Counted from the first letter of the stretch, positions 32,961-45,880 are shown. The stretch is 64,000 nt of DNA from Dendrocalamus latiflorus (GCA_017311315.1 CM029634.1:20725891-20789890); one strand, 5' to 3'. Made by a program: numbers and translations. The notes: a model not told the origin generated them from the sequence alone.

Positions 32961-34461
32961 ATCTTTTATATTAATTAATATAAAAGGAGAGTTTATTCAT
33001 TCGTCATCTTCTGTTCTCTTCGCGCATGCTAACTTACGAGTCTCTTTTTTAAGGTTCTCTTTTGTCTAAACTGCTCCACCCCTCCACTCGTCTTCCATCT
33101 ACACCTCTATGTTTCGCACCTTCCCTCTAGCCTTCTGTCCCCTCCCGATCTTGGCTGCCCTAGGCATTCTCCTACGACTGGCCAATGTTGGCGGTGAGTT
33201 CGCTCTCAACCCGATGTGGCTGCTGTAAATTTAAACTTTATTAAGTTGATTTTGATGATAATGACAAATGTAATTACAAGACTAATATGTTTATTAATTA
33301 TGATATTGTCTAGTCTTATTTGGATGTGCTTAATGAAAAACGCAAATATGAGACTAACTCGTTTGTTAAATTATGATACTACTTAAGTCTTATTTGGATG
33401 AAGACATGAAAATCATGGAGGTATACATTCCGCATCATATTCTTATATCTTATTGTATTTATCGGATCCAAAATATAGATTAAACTCCACCAAAAGTCTA
33501 AAATGAATATGTACATATGTTTTTATTACGCATTCTTGTATGCATATATTTAGGAAAGTTCACTCTATATTTTGTAGTTTCATTTAATATTGATCCATGT
33601 TCATTTTTTCATAAATTTAGGACCTATACTTTGAAATATATCCCTTGAGTATATAAAACTTGTGTAGTTTATATATATATGCATGATTAATTTAAATTAA
33701 ATCAATTGCAATCGGTTTGTTACCTAGTTCCTTCATTATGTGTTAATGTTAGGATGATTAATAACAACCAGATGTGAAAACTTTGCTAGCAATTAATCTA
33801 AAAAATAAACACTTCCATTCAAATGAGTTAATTGCGTAGAAATCTTATTCTAGAGTATACAATTGTTGTGTACATATTGTATATTTGCAAATCAATCTTT
33901 AAAATCATGATTTGTTGAGATTGTCATGAATTACCACAAAGGGACGATTGTAAAATCTAGCCCCTTTATTATGAATTAATAGTGAAGTTTTTGTAATTAA
34001 TGGCAATTGATTTGTGGATTTTCCATGAGTTGGATGGATATGTTAGGTTCCATAAATAGGGTTGATTTGGGATACTTCATTGTTGAAGATCATCAAGTTA
34101 AGATGCGAGATGTAAAATGGCTTAATAAGTTGAAGGCCATCAAGAAGAGAATGTACCATGAACTGATGCATGTTCAAGAGAAGATGATCATAAGTTGATC
34201 ATCGAGTCAAGTGAAGACCCATCATATGTTGATAGAGTTCAAGTGAAGGATGTATCTTGGGTTGATGCGCATCAAGATAATGACTCAAGGCAAAGATATA
34301 ACTAGATAGGTTTAGGAATGTGTTTCAAATTTTTTTTACCGGTCTTGGTGTATGGTTGGAAGATCGGATTACTAGTATAGTTTGTTATAGTACTAAGAGG
34401 AGTCACATCTAATAGCTTGAGTCTTATCATATGTTGATAGCTTAACCTCACTTGATATAAC
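32961..34461. other. Gene-free AT-rich repeat-like DNA
   Basis: No protein recognised. Two related stretches (about 33280-33330 and 33345-33400), each with ATGATA and CTTATTTGGATG, form a short direct duplication. The overall style is that of old retroelement DNA. Confidence 0.4.
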
Positions 34462-34770
34462 TCTCCGTAGCATGACACTTATATTTGTGAATGCGTTTTG
34501 CAAATGGTTGAAGCTCATGTGTTGAATCCTTGTAACATGGGACTATATATTGCGAATGTATTTTGCCAGTGTTTGAAGTCCATATTTCCTACTTGTGGTA
34601 TGAAGGCTATATTTGCAAATGTGTTTTATAAATGATTGAAGCTCATACATAATCCTTGTGTCATGATTCTAAAAATATGCAATTATGTTTTGCAACTTGT
34701 TGATAATTATGTTTGATCCTTGTGCGCATGATACTATAATTTTAAATATGTTTTCTAAAATCTGTCAAAA
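34462..34770 (+). repeat. Degenerate tandem array, units of about 80-95 bp
   Basis: About four units share the pattern CATGACACT..TATTTGTGAATG, TTTTGCAAATGGTTGAAGCTC and AATCCTTGTG with heavy divergence. Unit edges are approximate. Confidence 0.55.
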
Positions 34771-34884
34771 TATATGCACTTTTCAAGAAAATTAGAACTA
34801 CTACTGTGTTACGTGCGATAGTACCATACAACGGTAGTATCATGTGTGGTACTATCGACGTTGGGACGTTACTACCGCGCCCAT

Positions 34885-35234
34885 TGGTGGTCAAAGACAT
34901 ATGTGGTCGAAGGCAAATGCGGTCGAAGACCAACGTGGTGGAAGACATGTGTGCTCGAAGATCGATGTGGTCAAACTACCGTGGTTGAACCAGCATAGTC
35001 GATCCGACGTGGTTGAGACCTGTGTGATTGAACCAACATGGTCGAACAGACGAGATCGAAACAACGTGGTCGAAGATCGACGTGGTGGTCAGAGATTTGT
35101 GTGATCAAAGATCGATGTGGTCGAAGATCGATATGGTCGACGTGGTCAAGACCTGTGTGGTCGAAACCAATGTGGTCGAAGATCAGCGTGGTCGGAGACC
35201 TATGTGGTTGAACGAGACGTGGTCGAGGACCAGT
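34885..35234 (+). repeat. GTGGTCGAAGA minisatellite
   Basis: About 20 tandem variants of a 15-18 bp unit, GTGGTCGAAGAYCRAY, fill 350 bp. A translated frame repeats a Val-Val-Glu-Asp-like pattern, which is incidental. The array stops exactly where the long inverted repeat begins. Confidence 0.85.
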
Positions 35235-37090
35235 TGTAAAATCAAGGAGACAGACTAGAGGGGGTGAATAGACTGTCTTAAAAAATCTCTTTCAATTTTT
35301 ATCATTTCTATTTGGCTAAAATCAAGTATTAATGCGAAAGTTTAAATCAATTTGGTTTAGCACAAATAAAGCATAAATCAATTATGTTCACCTATGTGCA
35401 CCAACACTCTATGGCTATATCAATATTTGCAATCTTAAGATGACAAGCAATCAATTTAATTATATGAATGTAAATTGTTTGGAGGTAAATTGAGCACAAG
35501 AAAACAAACCACAATTGACACGATTCCTTTTTATCGTGGTGTTCGGAGACTTGCTAGTCTCTCCTAGTCCACGTTGAGATAAGCTCAAACGAATTAGACC
35601 AACTCCACGAATTAAGCCAATTATCTCAAATCTACTAGTGGTAAATCTTTCCGGCTCCGAGTAGGTGAGCTCCAACCTTCACATTTCGCCGATTCTTCTC
35701 ACAAGCTTCTTTGAGAAGATCACCGCAAACAATGACTCCAACGCCGTCTAGAAATTGGCAACCTCTAAGGAAAATAAGTCAAGCCCCTCGCGTGACTCAC
35801 CATGTGCAATGAATATGCAAGCTCAAGTGGATATAAAATCCACCTCTAGATGCAACACATGCAATCTAGAGCCTTCCTCCTTGCTCACAAGGTGTAACAC
35901 ATGCACAATTGAGAGGAGGACCTCACACTAGCTCAAAGGAATGAAATAGAGTCCAGCAACCTATTCTCTAACCGGCCACAAGGGGGTACTTATACCCCAC
36001 ACCTCGAAGCTAGCTGTTGAAGACATAAAACAGGATCTTCAGAAATACCGCAGTACTACCAAAGTTGCGGAACAACCACTTGTGTGGCGGTATGTTTTTT
36101 CCAGACAGACACATGTTGGAAGGTTCCCTCCTCCCTTGTGAATCGATAGTTTCGTATGTATAGAGCAGTACTACCATTAGTGGTTGTACCAGACTTTGTG
36201 TGGTACTATTACCGATTTTGCCTGTAAAGGCTAGTTTTTTATTGTTGTTGAGGGGCGCGGTAGTATCGAACATTTGCCTACGGTACTACCGAAAATATTG
36301 ATTTTTGTCTCCAACAGCTAGTTTCGAGGTGTGGGGTATAAATACCCCATTGTGGCCAGTTGGGGTAAGACTTTTAGTACTTTATTTCATTTTCTTGAGC
36401 CAGTATGAGGTTCTCCTCTTAATTGGGCATGTATTGCACATAGTGAGCAATGAGAAGGGCTCTAGATTGCATGTGTTACATCTAGAGGTGGATTTTGTTT
36501 TCACTTGAGCTTATGCATTCATTGCATATGGTGAGAGTCAAGTAAGGGGCTTGATTTATTACTCTTGGAGGTTGCCGACTTCTAGACAGAGTTGGAGGCA
36601 TTTTGCGCGATGATCTTCTCAAAGAAAGTTGTGAGAAGACCCAGCAAGTTGTGAAGAATGGAGCTCACCTACCCGGAGCAGAAAAGAGCTACCATTAGTG
36701 GATTTGAGGTGTTTGACTTAATTCGTGGAGGCACTCTAATTCATTTGGGCTTACCTCAATGTGGACTAGAGGATTCCGGTAAGTCCCCAAACACCATAGT
36801 AAAAAGGAACTGTATCTTTGTGGTCTGTTCTCTTGTGCTCAATTTACATCCAAGCAATTTACATTTATAAAATTAAATTGATTGCTTGTCATCCTAAGAT
36901 TACAAACCTTAACATAGACTTAGGTTGTTGGTGTACCTAGGTAAACCTAGTTGATTTAGGCCTTATTTGTAGGAAATCAAATTGATTTATGCTTTTGCAT
37001 TATAAACTTGGTTTTAGCCAAATAATTGATAGAAGAGAATTTTTAAAACCGCTTATTCATCCCCCTCTAGTCTACCTCCTTGATCTTACA
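35235..37090. repeat. Long inverted repeat (arms about 760 bp, loop about 300 bp)
   Basis: The left arm, about 35235-35998, reads in reverse complement along the right arm, about 36310-37090. The outer ends are TGTAAAATCAAGGAG and TGTAAGATCAAGGAG (minus). Shared blocks include GACTAGAGGGGGTGAATA, ATTGCTTGTCATC, GAGCTCACCTAC, TCTAGAGGTGGATTTT and CGAGGTGTGGGGTATAA. The loop has CGGTACTACCG words. There is no coding frame. Arm identity is high enough for a very long RNA hairpin. No target duplication is visible at the edges. Confidence 0.85.
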
Positions 37091-37257
37091 GCTGCCCTCG
37101 TGGCTAGTCCTCTCCTTTCTCGTAATCTGCGACATCTCAGCCTTGACTAGCTTCTCCTTTACTTATGTGGGAGGAACTAAAGAGGAAGTTGCCTCGCAAT
37201 AGCCGTAGAGACCGAAGAGATGGCTTTATGGCGGTAGGAGGCAAACATGGAGGAAAT

Positions 37258-39910
37258 TGTCGGGACCCCGGATTTCCGAATCTGGACCCTCTGTGTATTA
37301 CTGCACTAGTCCCAGATTAAAGCTAGTGCACACAGTTAAACAGAAATGAATACATCACCAGCATCGTGTTATTACAATAATTGAGAGTACTGACCGAAAA
37401 GGTCTCATTATTACAGTTGAGGTTTCAAGACCTCGCACACATGAAATAAAGCGGAAGCAAAAGATAAACTTGATGAAGACCCATCAATACGCCACAGGCA
37501 ATTGACTGGGGAAACGCGACCTAGAACTCCTGGAATCCTTCGTCGAAGCCACCAGCGAAGTAGTCGTAGTCTCCTTCTTGGGCTTCGTATTCCTCTGCTT
37601 TTTTTATGTTTGAGTGTAGCATGTGAGTACATAAAGTACTCCGCAAGTCTCGGGAAAAATGCAATAGATGCAAGGCTTGACAAAGGAAGGCTATATGATT
37701 TTTTTGCACAAAGCAATGTTTTAATTTCAATTACTACTAATTACTTTTGAAGGCATCAATTTAATAAAGTAAATGTTTTAACATAAACTATCATTAATTC
37801 TATAGTGAAGGTTCCATCTACCAACACTAGCTAACCAATTACAATTGGTCAAGTTTAAACTGCGGGTTCCATCCACCCTCTCTGGCTCCAACCGCCAGGA
37901 TACCCTTCCGAGAGTTCCCTCCACTCCCGGAATACAAAAACTTTGATTTTAAAACCAAAACCAGAAATCTACCATGTGAAAGCATTCCTTGCCCGCCCTT
38001 GACCGTGGGCACGACTATTCGAATAGTTTTACACTCTGCAGAGGTTGTACAACTTTACCCACAAGAGATAAGTTATCCTAAAAGACATCACGCTTCGTTT
38101 GGCATGAGACCCAGATAAAATATCACAAAGCCTTTACCTTACTCTAATCTAGCTAGATACCACCCGCTGAGGTTTCACCGCAGGTAGGCTAACTGCCCGA
38201 ACCGAAGCCCCCTCTTGCGCCATATAAGTACAGTAAATCCCTGTCCCTTACTGTGAATAACCAGTCCATCCCTAGCACCCACTTTCCACTGGTGGCATCT
38301 AAACTAGACTATCATAAGTTAGTCAGCTAGGTCGTACCTATATAGACTTGTGGTTGTACGGTTAATGCTCAGTCTGGACAAACACAAGCGTCGGTCCTTA
38401 ATTGACTAGGGTGGAACATACACTTAAGAAGATCTCGTGCTTGCTGCACCAACCCAAACCAACCATCCACCCTAATCTAAACCAATTTTCACATTTTATT
38501 TTATTTTAAAAGAACAGTAGCATATCCAATTACAACTAAACTTTAGAAACACAAGTTACTACAACAAATCATAATTTCCCATTTTCAAGATTTCAAGGGT
38601 ATTACATAGCATGACTAAGCATTATACTACCATTCTATTATTCACAATTGCTTATAATACTCTCACTAAAGAGCCAAAGGAAATCCTAGGGAGACAAGGG
38701 TACATGGAATTCAATTTCAAGTGAGGGCATAACAAAATTGGGGTAACTAATACCTTAATATTTGAACTAATGTTTTATGTAAATAGCAATGCGCATAATT
38801 TTAAAATAATTAAAACATTTCAAAATCATAGGTTCAAGATGATCAAAGGAGACGCCTTCTTGCAGGTTCTCTGAGTCTTCCTGCTGCGAAGTGGAGAGAT
38901 CGTCGACAACGTTGGAATCTACGCGAGAAAAGACGAAGCAACAAAACAAATAAATACAAACAAAAATTCAAATAAACTCAAAAACTCAAATAGAGGCCAT
39001 ATTTGGATAGATTATGATTTTATATGAATTTAGAAATTTGAATGGCTCAATTTGGAGTTAAAATGAGAAAGTTATGCTTGTTTGAAGTTTTCAGTTTGAA
39101 TAAATCTAGAAATTAGGAAATTTCTGACAGGTGGGGCCCACTGGAATTATTAAATTTTAATCTTTTATTTTTATTCTGAGATTAATACAGGTGGGACCCA
39201 CTGGTCAGTGAGCCCACGGAATCAGCCTCTGACATGTGGGACCCACTGGACTCCGGGCCCATATGTCAGTGACCAGAGTAGACGGGTGGGGCCCAGATGG
39301 CAGCGGCCAGCGCAGACTGGCGGCCGCTGACGGGTGGGACCCATCTGTCAGCGCGAAAAAATAGAGACAGGCTCAACCTTAGCGTGCGAAGCCGGGGGCT
39401 CGAACGCGCTGGTAACCAGTCGGGCGGGGAGGCGTTGCCTACCCAATAAGGGTAGGTAATCCCTTTGAGGGTTACCTGCTGGAGGGCCGGGCAGAGGTGG
39501 TCGGAGGCGGGGTTACCGGCGGCGAGGGAAGGCCGGAGGGGTTCGGGTGATGTCCAAAACGCGGTCCTGGAGCGGAGGCGAATCTGACGGAGGGGTCGGC
39601 GAGGCTCGGGGACGAGCAGAGGTGGCCGGCGGCGAGGGAGTGGCGGAGCGGGCTCGGGTCCTCCGGTGCGACGGCGCTCCGGCAGCGGGGAGGGGCGGCC
39701 GAGGTGTCGGGGAGATTCGCACGGGCACGGGGGTGCTCGGGGTGGCGGTGGCTAGCTCCGGGGAGGTCCGACGCGGCGGGGAAGGCTCGCTGGAGTGCGG
39801 CGGAGCTCGGAGAGAGGGGAAGCACGGTGGCGGGGCGCTACGGTGCTCGGGAAGGGAGGTGGAGTGCGGCGGGATGTTGTGCGGAGGGAGGGGAGGCCGA
39901 GGGGGCTATT
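37258..39910 (+). mobile_element. Non-coding LTR-like repeat block (TGTCGGGACCCC start)
   Basis: The block starts TGTCGGGACCCCGGATTTCC, a start common to grass LTR elements, and ends in a GC-rich section near 39910. From 39125 to 39355, GTGGGACCCACTGGTCAGTG-type words recur about six times. The minus strand near 37521-37600 could encode a short acidic tail (EGDYDYFAGGFDEGFQEF). No pol domains and no second LTR were found, so it may be one long LTR, a non-autonomous element or a fragment. The right edge is approximate. Confidence 0.45.
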
Positions 39911-41254
39911 ATGAACTCAAGACTGCTAGAAAACATATGGGTTTTCGTTCACCCGCTCCTTATACTAGCTACAATATTAGTGATCTATTTGATATTTATA
40001 TAGGGTCCTAAGGAATATATAAGCACATAAGCATGTATTTGAATTAGCCTTTTCTGGATCCCATGTGGTAATTTGCATTTTCTGAACCCCATAGCTGAAT
40101 CATAGAAAAATGTTAGGATCATGGTATGGTTTAGGATCATATGTTTAATTATATATATCACCCTCTTTTTTAAGACTCCATTGCAACACATGGGTATTTT
40201 ACTAGTTTCTCTTTGATTTGTGGGTCTATGATTCTTGTGGGTTGCAATTAGAGCAGAATTCTCTGCAAGAGAAAAAAGAAATAGTAATGTTTTAACTCAT
40301 TGCAAACTGCAAATTTGGTTGGGCGTACAAGTCATTTGAAGCCCATTAATTGGTCATGGCCTGTGAACTTAATCTGGTTATTAAGGCTAAGGTTGATGGG
40401 CCCTTTTTCTTGGGATTACGATGGGCCTATTTTCGAAAGGCGAGGGGAGAAAACTGAGTGCTTAGTGTTTTGGACCACATATGCCTGTGGTAGAATCACG
40501 TGGCTGCTTGAGAGTAGGGTCTGGCAAAATTTTCCAAACCGTGGCCCCCCTAGTTGTTGCTATCCTATTGGGCCACCCGGCTCTCGTCGCAATCACCCTC
40601 CTTTCCTTTCATTTTCCTTCTTGGCAATTGCATTACATAGCTTGTGTTTGTATGTGCTTCTGCTCTTAGCTCTTTTTAAAAAAAAGTTAAAATCAATACA
40701 AACATCTAATACTTGAAAATAGTTTTTTCATTCCTCTCGTTACTATTTCTTTCCGAAAATAAGATAGGAGATCAAAGGTACATCACCCACCCACTCCTCT
40801 CACCACCGTCACACGTACATATCTACTATCTCAATTCTTGCACCGTTTGTCTTCTCTTTTTAAAAATTATTAGTATTTATTTTAACTAAAAATCATAAAA
40901 GACCCAAAAGCGATAAACAAAAACCAATGCAAACGTCTCATAACTACTTCACTGTATTACAATACAGATGTCTCGTAACCACCTCACTGTATTACACACT
41001 ACCCTTTTCGATGGGGGAAAAATACCAGAATCTAATGCCATCCTCACCTGCCTCACTTCCTCCCGACTCCCCACGTGGGAACGAGCACGAGGGACCGAGA
41101 TACTATTCCGCGGACAGAAATGACATAAAACTTGGTCCGTAGTCACTAAAATGGCAGCACAATCTTTCACAACACAGATTTCTTCTCGCAGTTATTATAC
41201 GAGTTGAACTAGACTAACAAATTTTGCTAATCATGTAAAGACAACCATTCATGG
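39911..41254. other. Gene-free spacer
   Basis: No conserved frame, RNA gene or paired repeat recognised. Open frames at 40300-40716 and 40927-41142 have arbitrary translations. Confidence 0.45.
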
Positions 41255-41521
41255 TGATCATTTAGACTTATTTTTGATGGTTTATGGCTGAAAAGTACTG
41301 TAGCTGGCTGAAAAAATACTGTAGCTGACAAATGCTCATTTAGCATAATTAAATTTAAAAAATATAAAAAAATATGTTAGCCCATTACGTATAATACAAA
41401 CAAATACGGGAAAAAAAGAACCGGTAAAAAAGCTCAACAAAAAGCCAAAAGTTCAGAAAAAGACGAAATTTATGAATAGTGAAAATAAGCCGAAAGTTAA
41501 AAGCTGAAACCAAAACGATCA
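41255..41521 (-). mobile_element. MITE family A, copy 3
   Basis: 267 bp, same orientation as copy 2. It keeps GTACTGTAGCTGGCTGAAAA, TAGCATAATTAAATTTAAAA and GAAATTTATGAATAGTGAAA. It lies about 640 bp upstream of the KNOX start. Confidence 0.8.
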
Positions 41522-41592
41522 TAGCCCAATTGAATCTCTTGCACTCTGCCAACCGCCGTCTACTTTTTAGGAAAAAAAAAGAGAAAAAAATG

Positions 41593-41745
41593 CAGGGGTG
41601 GATTTAGGATGCGTGGGGTGCAACTACACACCTAATTTTTTAAAAAAATAAATATATAAAAAGTATATTAGATATATGTACATATGTGAGGTTTTATTTG
41701 CACATTTTTCTCTGGTTTCAACCTAAAATAGAACATAAAACCTTT
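41593..41745 (+). mobile_element. Partial hAT end (CAGGGGTGGAT)
   Basis: Begins CAGGGGTGGATTTAGGATGC and continues with ACACACCTAATTTTTTAAAA, closely like the left end of the 2877-3925 element and the TIR at 61925. The other terminus is not identifiable, so it is a fragment. Confidence 0.45.
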
Positions 41746-41749
41746 TTGA

Positions 41750-42158
41750 AAAAGAGAGACTAGAGTGGTAATTCCACCAGAAAAATATCTCTCATATCCG
41801 TCTCATTCTGGAGCCCACCTGTATTGCCTATCTCGTAGACAAGTAGCAGTATGTACCCTCTACCAGTATGGCAGTATCTACTAGTAAGTAAGCTCTGGCC
41901 TGTGTACACCGTAGAGTGTACGTCTCTACGCCACACATCACGCGTACAATTATACGTACTTCCACTTTGACGAGTCCTCTCCTCGCAGACAGTGGAGGAG
42001 GAGCTGCGACAAAGGCACCAACCCATCCATCCATTATTCCATTATCATCCGCTCCTCCCTCCCACCCCCACCAACCAAAACCCCCAACCGCCGAGGTCGT
42101 TGCGCTCCGCTCCCGCCGGCGCGCGGCCGCCTTGCCTCCCCCCTGCGCCGGAGCATCG
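41750..42158 (+). promoter_or_regulatory. KNOX promoter and 5' UTR region
   Basis: A CT-rich stretch with CATCCATCCATTATTCC and CCACCCCCACC words leads to the ATG at 42159. The upstream frame stays open but contains no ATG that would extend the conserved N-terminus. Confidence 0.45.
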
Positions 42159-45120
42159 ATGGCGTTCCACTACCCCGACCACGGGCTCGCGATGGACGCG
42201 GCGGCAGCCTCGTCGCCGAACCCTAGCTTCTCCCCCGGCGCTGGCGGCGGGGAAAGGGAGAAGGCGGCCGTCGCGGCCCACCCGCTGTACGAGCGGCTGC
42301 TGGAGGCCCACGTTTCCTGCCTCCGCGTCGCCACCCCCGTAGACCAGCTACCCCGCATCGACGCGCAGATCGCCGCCCGCCCGCCTCCGCTCGCCGCCGC
42401 CGCCGCTGCTGCCGCCGCAGGCGGGCCCTCCGGCGGCGAGGAGCTTGACCTCTTCATGGTATGTATGGCTCACGCCTCTGCCTGATTTTATGTGCTTTGC
42501 GAGCGACTGGGTGCTGCAGCTGATGTATTACGGGTCGCGAATTGGGATTGGAGGAAACCGGAGCGAAATAGGATAGGTTTGGATTATGCGCAGTACTGAA
42601 TTTGTGACGTGCATAGAGAGTTTGGGGGTCATGTGATGCTGCGCATGTGCGTGTCTCTGTTCTACATGTGCTTCTCTGCTTCATTCTGCTTCCGTGGTAG
42701 TAACTTTCTGCGTTTGCTCTGCATGGATGGTTGGATGTGAAACACAAACTAGATATCTCAGGCTAAGGCTCACACAGTCACATTATGCTTCGTAAAGCGG
42801 TACAAGAGTGGACCTTTTTGTGCTTGTTGCATATAATAAAGCCAGTTTGCACCAAGGCTATTGATTTATTATTTTGTAACTTCTAACATGACAGACATGG
42901 TGTTGTATATGCAGTTAATCTTAATGTTCATTGTTAGAAGATCTGTTTGCTTGAAAGAATTGAACAATCTATTCATCTCATGATAATAGATAGACTTTTT
43001 GCTAGCTGTATTGTTGGTTCAGCGGTCTGCAATGGAAATATGCAAGAAGGAAGGTGTCTAAATCTTGACCAGAAGCTATCAATGATAGAAAAACAATTGA
43101 GGTTCATTGCTCTAGTTTTCGAGATGATGAAAATTCAAGATATTGTTGCATGAAATTGCTGTTTTTTCTGCCAAGGTTGCTGATTTGCTATTATAATGAT
43201 ATTTGCTGCGTCAATCTCATGTAATGATTGTACCTTTTTGTCATCATGCAGTTTACTGGATAAAATAAGCCCTTGCATTGATGATGATATTTTTTTATTC
43301 GATCTTTGTTGTAGTACCCATATGAAGTTATGATCTCTCTAGTTATTTTACAATGACCTTATGTTGCTTGGCTACAAGTCCTGCTTTTTGCATTCTAATA
43401 TACTTCACTTAATTGCAGACACATTATGTGTTGCTCCTTTGCTCATTCAAGGAACAACTTCAGCAGCATGTACGTGTTCATGCAATGGAAGCAGTGATGG
43501 GTTGCTGGGAGCTTGAACAATCTTTACAAAGTCTAACAGGTATATCAAAGCTTTTATCTGCTTGTATCAATTCAGCAAGGTGGCAGAAAATTTCAAATAT
43601 GCACTGCTTATTTTTTGTTATTTCATTACTCGTATTCAGGCAGGCTGATGACTATAAGTAGTTTCAGTATTAATTGCCAGGGCAAATTATGAAGTACGTC
43701 TATAAATAGAAACTGAAAATAGAAAAGAAAAGGTGAAAAAAGAACATTATGAAAAGGTATTTATTTCAGACCAAGAGCATATTGTAGATGCCTTTTCAAC
43801 CATCACTTAGTCAAGAATTACTCTGTTTAAAATGTTTTAAAAAAGTTTATGATGTGTGCCATTTTAAGCTTAGGATTAAGTAAACTCCACTGGTCCACCC
43901 TAGGTGTAACAAATGCCTAGCTTACGATCAGTCGTAGCCTATCATTCATTCAGTTTATCACATAACCCCTTACGTATATTTTCATTATTGTTTGGTTTGT
44001 GGGCTCTACACATGTCAATGGTGATCAGAATCTAAGGCATGTGTGAAGCATTGGATACTGCTTGTGCTTGGGCTATCACAGGGCAAACGCGTTCAGGGGC
44101 AATTGGGTGAGAGATACATGGATGCCCAGGCATGCTAAGCATGCACTGGAAAGGGGGGAGGAGTGTTGTTTGGTGACATGAACAAGAGAGGTGGTCGCAC
44201 AAAGACACCAAGAGCCTATCTTACTTTGATTTGATCCAGGCTAAATCAAATAAGATGGTTCGAGTATTCATATGCTGCACATTCTACACATAACTGAGTT
44301 TTTGGGACTTCTATATAGCTAGTAGAATAGTATGGTGGTAATCGAATGTAAGGGAAAGCTGAGTAATGCTTGTATGGATTGGTCCTGCAGGGGCATCTCC
44401 TGGTGAAGGCACTGGAGCGACTATGTCTGATGATGAAGATAACCAGGTGGATAGTGAGACCAACATGTTTGATGGAAATGATGGGTCAGATGGTATGGGC
44501 TTTGGTCCCCTGATACTGACCGAGGGTGAACGATCCTTGGTTGAACGTGTACGGCAAGAACTGAAGAGTGAGCTTAAGCAGGTAACTTTGCATCCTTTGA
44601 AGTGCTTCATTCATCATTCATGGTTCATCGTTGATTAACCAGAATTCCCTACCTCTAGGGGTACAAAGAAAAGCTTGTTGATATCAGGGAAGAGATTCTC
44701 CGCAAGAGGAGAGCTGGCAAACTTCCTGGAGATACTGCGTCTACATTGAAAGCTTGGTGGCAATCTCATTCTAAGTGGCCATACCCAACCGTACGTGACA
44801 CCACGCCAATACCTTTTCTAAGCGTAATTTTGCTATTAATTTCAGTTCATGACGAGCATTTCTTTCCCAACTCATTCAGGAAGACGACAAGGCTCGCCTG
44901 GTGCAGGAAACGGGGTTACAACTGAAGCAGATCAATAATTGGTTCATTAACCAACGCAAGCGGAACTGGCACAGCAACCCAACATCCTCTGGTGAAAAGA
45001 CCAAGAAGAAAAGGTACCGTAGTGCAAAACTATGCTTTACTGTTTCCTGACGAGCTTGCGACATTTATGCTTATCAAGTCCACTCTGTTCATGCATGTAA
45101 AAAAGAAATGTTACAGGTGA
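42159..45120 (+). CDS. Class II KNOX homeobox protein (KNAT3-like), six exons
   Basis: A TALE homeodomain transcription factor acting in the nucleus, usually with BELL partners; class II members act in differentiated tissue. Exons are 42159-42458, 43419-43539, 44391-44581, 44659-44790, 44880-45013 and 45117-45120, all GT-AG, giving 293 residues. [13 protein letters not shown] is the expected N-terminus. KNOX1 is near residues 39-76, KNOX2 94-141, an acidic linker ([11 protein letters not shown]) follows, ELK is 200-222 and the homeodomain about 222-281. The three-residue TALE loop PYP is at 245-247 and [11 protein letters not shown] is the recognition helix. Every conserved part is present. 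The last exon completes only one Arg codon and the stop. If the last intron were retained, the protein would gain about 12 residues and stop near 45050. The gene most resembles the rice HOS58/HOS66 group. Confidence 0.95.
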
Positions 45121-45580
45121 CGGTGGCGGGGAGCAATCTTGGTAGATTGTGGTTCGAGATGAAACTAGATGTAAACTGTACTTTTATTGTGAAGAGTTCA
45201 GTATATTCTCTCTCTCTCGCTCTAGAGCAACAAAATCTGAAGACCAACCCATTCACAAGGAAATTTCTGAAACGATACAATCTTTGGGCGAACAAGTCAT
45301 CTAAATTTGTAGTTTAATCGTACCAAACTAAAAGGTGGTAGTGACTTTTGCAGTATAGTACGTGTGTTTGCTAATGTAATTTGTGAAGCATGTGTTGTAT
45401 AACCGCGGAACCGAAGGAAGCATTGTGTGTGCTGTACGTAATTGCGTATTTTATTTGTCATGTAACAATATGTTAGGAAGAGTTTGAGATTCAGATCGGG
45501 TGTTCTCTGGTGTGATGTATGTTTCAGTGTTGCCACTGTAAAACGTCTTGGGAAATCACACTGTTCAAAATGCATCGGAA
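45121..45580 (+). other. Probable 3' UTR of the KNOX gene
   Basis: AT-rich sequence after the stop, with TGTAATTTG and GTAACAATATG words near 45375-45475. It contains no separate gene. Confidence 0.45.
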
Positions 45581-45729
45581 GGCTAAATAATGGAGTATGT
45601 GTAACTGTGTAACGGTCTAGGCGCATATGTGCACATGACCTGCATGTACCTGTGATGCCTGTTATTACGTCGAAACACGCTGATTTACACATACGCCAGC
45701 ATGTAAACCAACGAGGTTTGTACGCAACA

Positions 45730-45880
45730 TGTGCATCCAGATGGTTAGAGCGTGCACCTGCGCAAAGAGGGGCTGTGGGTTTGATTGCCGAGTTCCTTCG
45801 TTTTCTTGTATACCCCAGGGCTGTTTTAAATGCAGGAATTTCGCATGCAACAATTTAATTCTTATAGGAATAAAAAAATC
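45730..45880 (+). repeat. tRNA-derived SINE-like fragment
   Basis: GATGGTTAGAGCGTGCACC (about 45738-45756) resembles a tRNA A box. GGGTTTGATTGCCG (45778-45791) lies at B-box distance. The rest does not fold into a full tRNA cloverleaf by eye, and AT-rich sequence follows, so a SINE remnant is more likely than a tRNA gene. Confidence 0.4.

Noticed and set aside
41916..42158. Upstream extension of the KNOX first exon
   Set aside because: The frame is open but begins with GTG, and the conserved class II N-terminus starts at the ATG at 42159.
45738..45800. tRNA gene
   Set aside because: A-box and B-box-like words are present, but I could not fold matching acceptor and anticodon stems, so a SINE remnant fits better.
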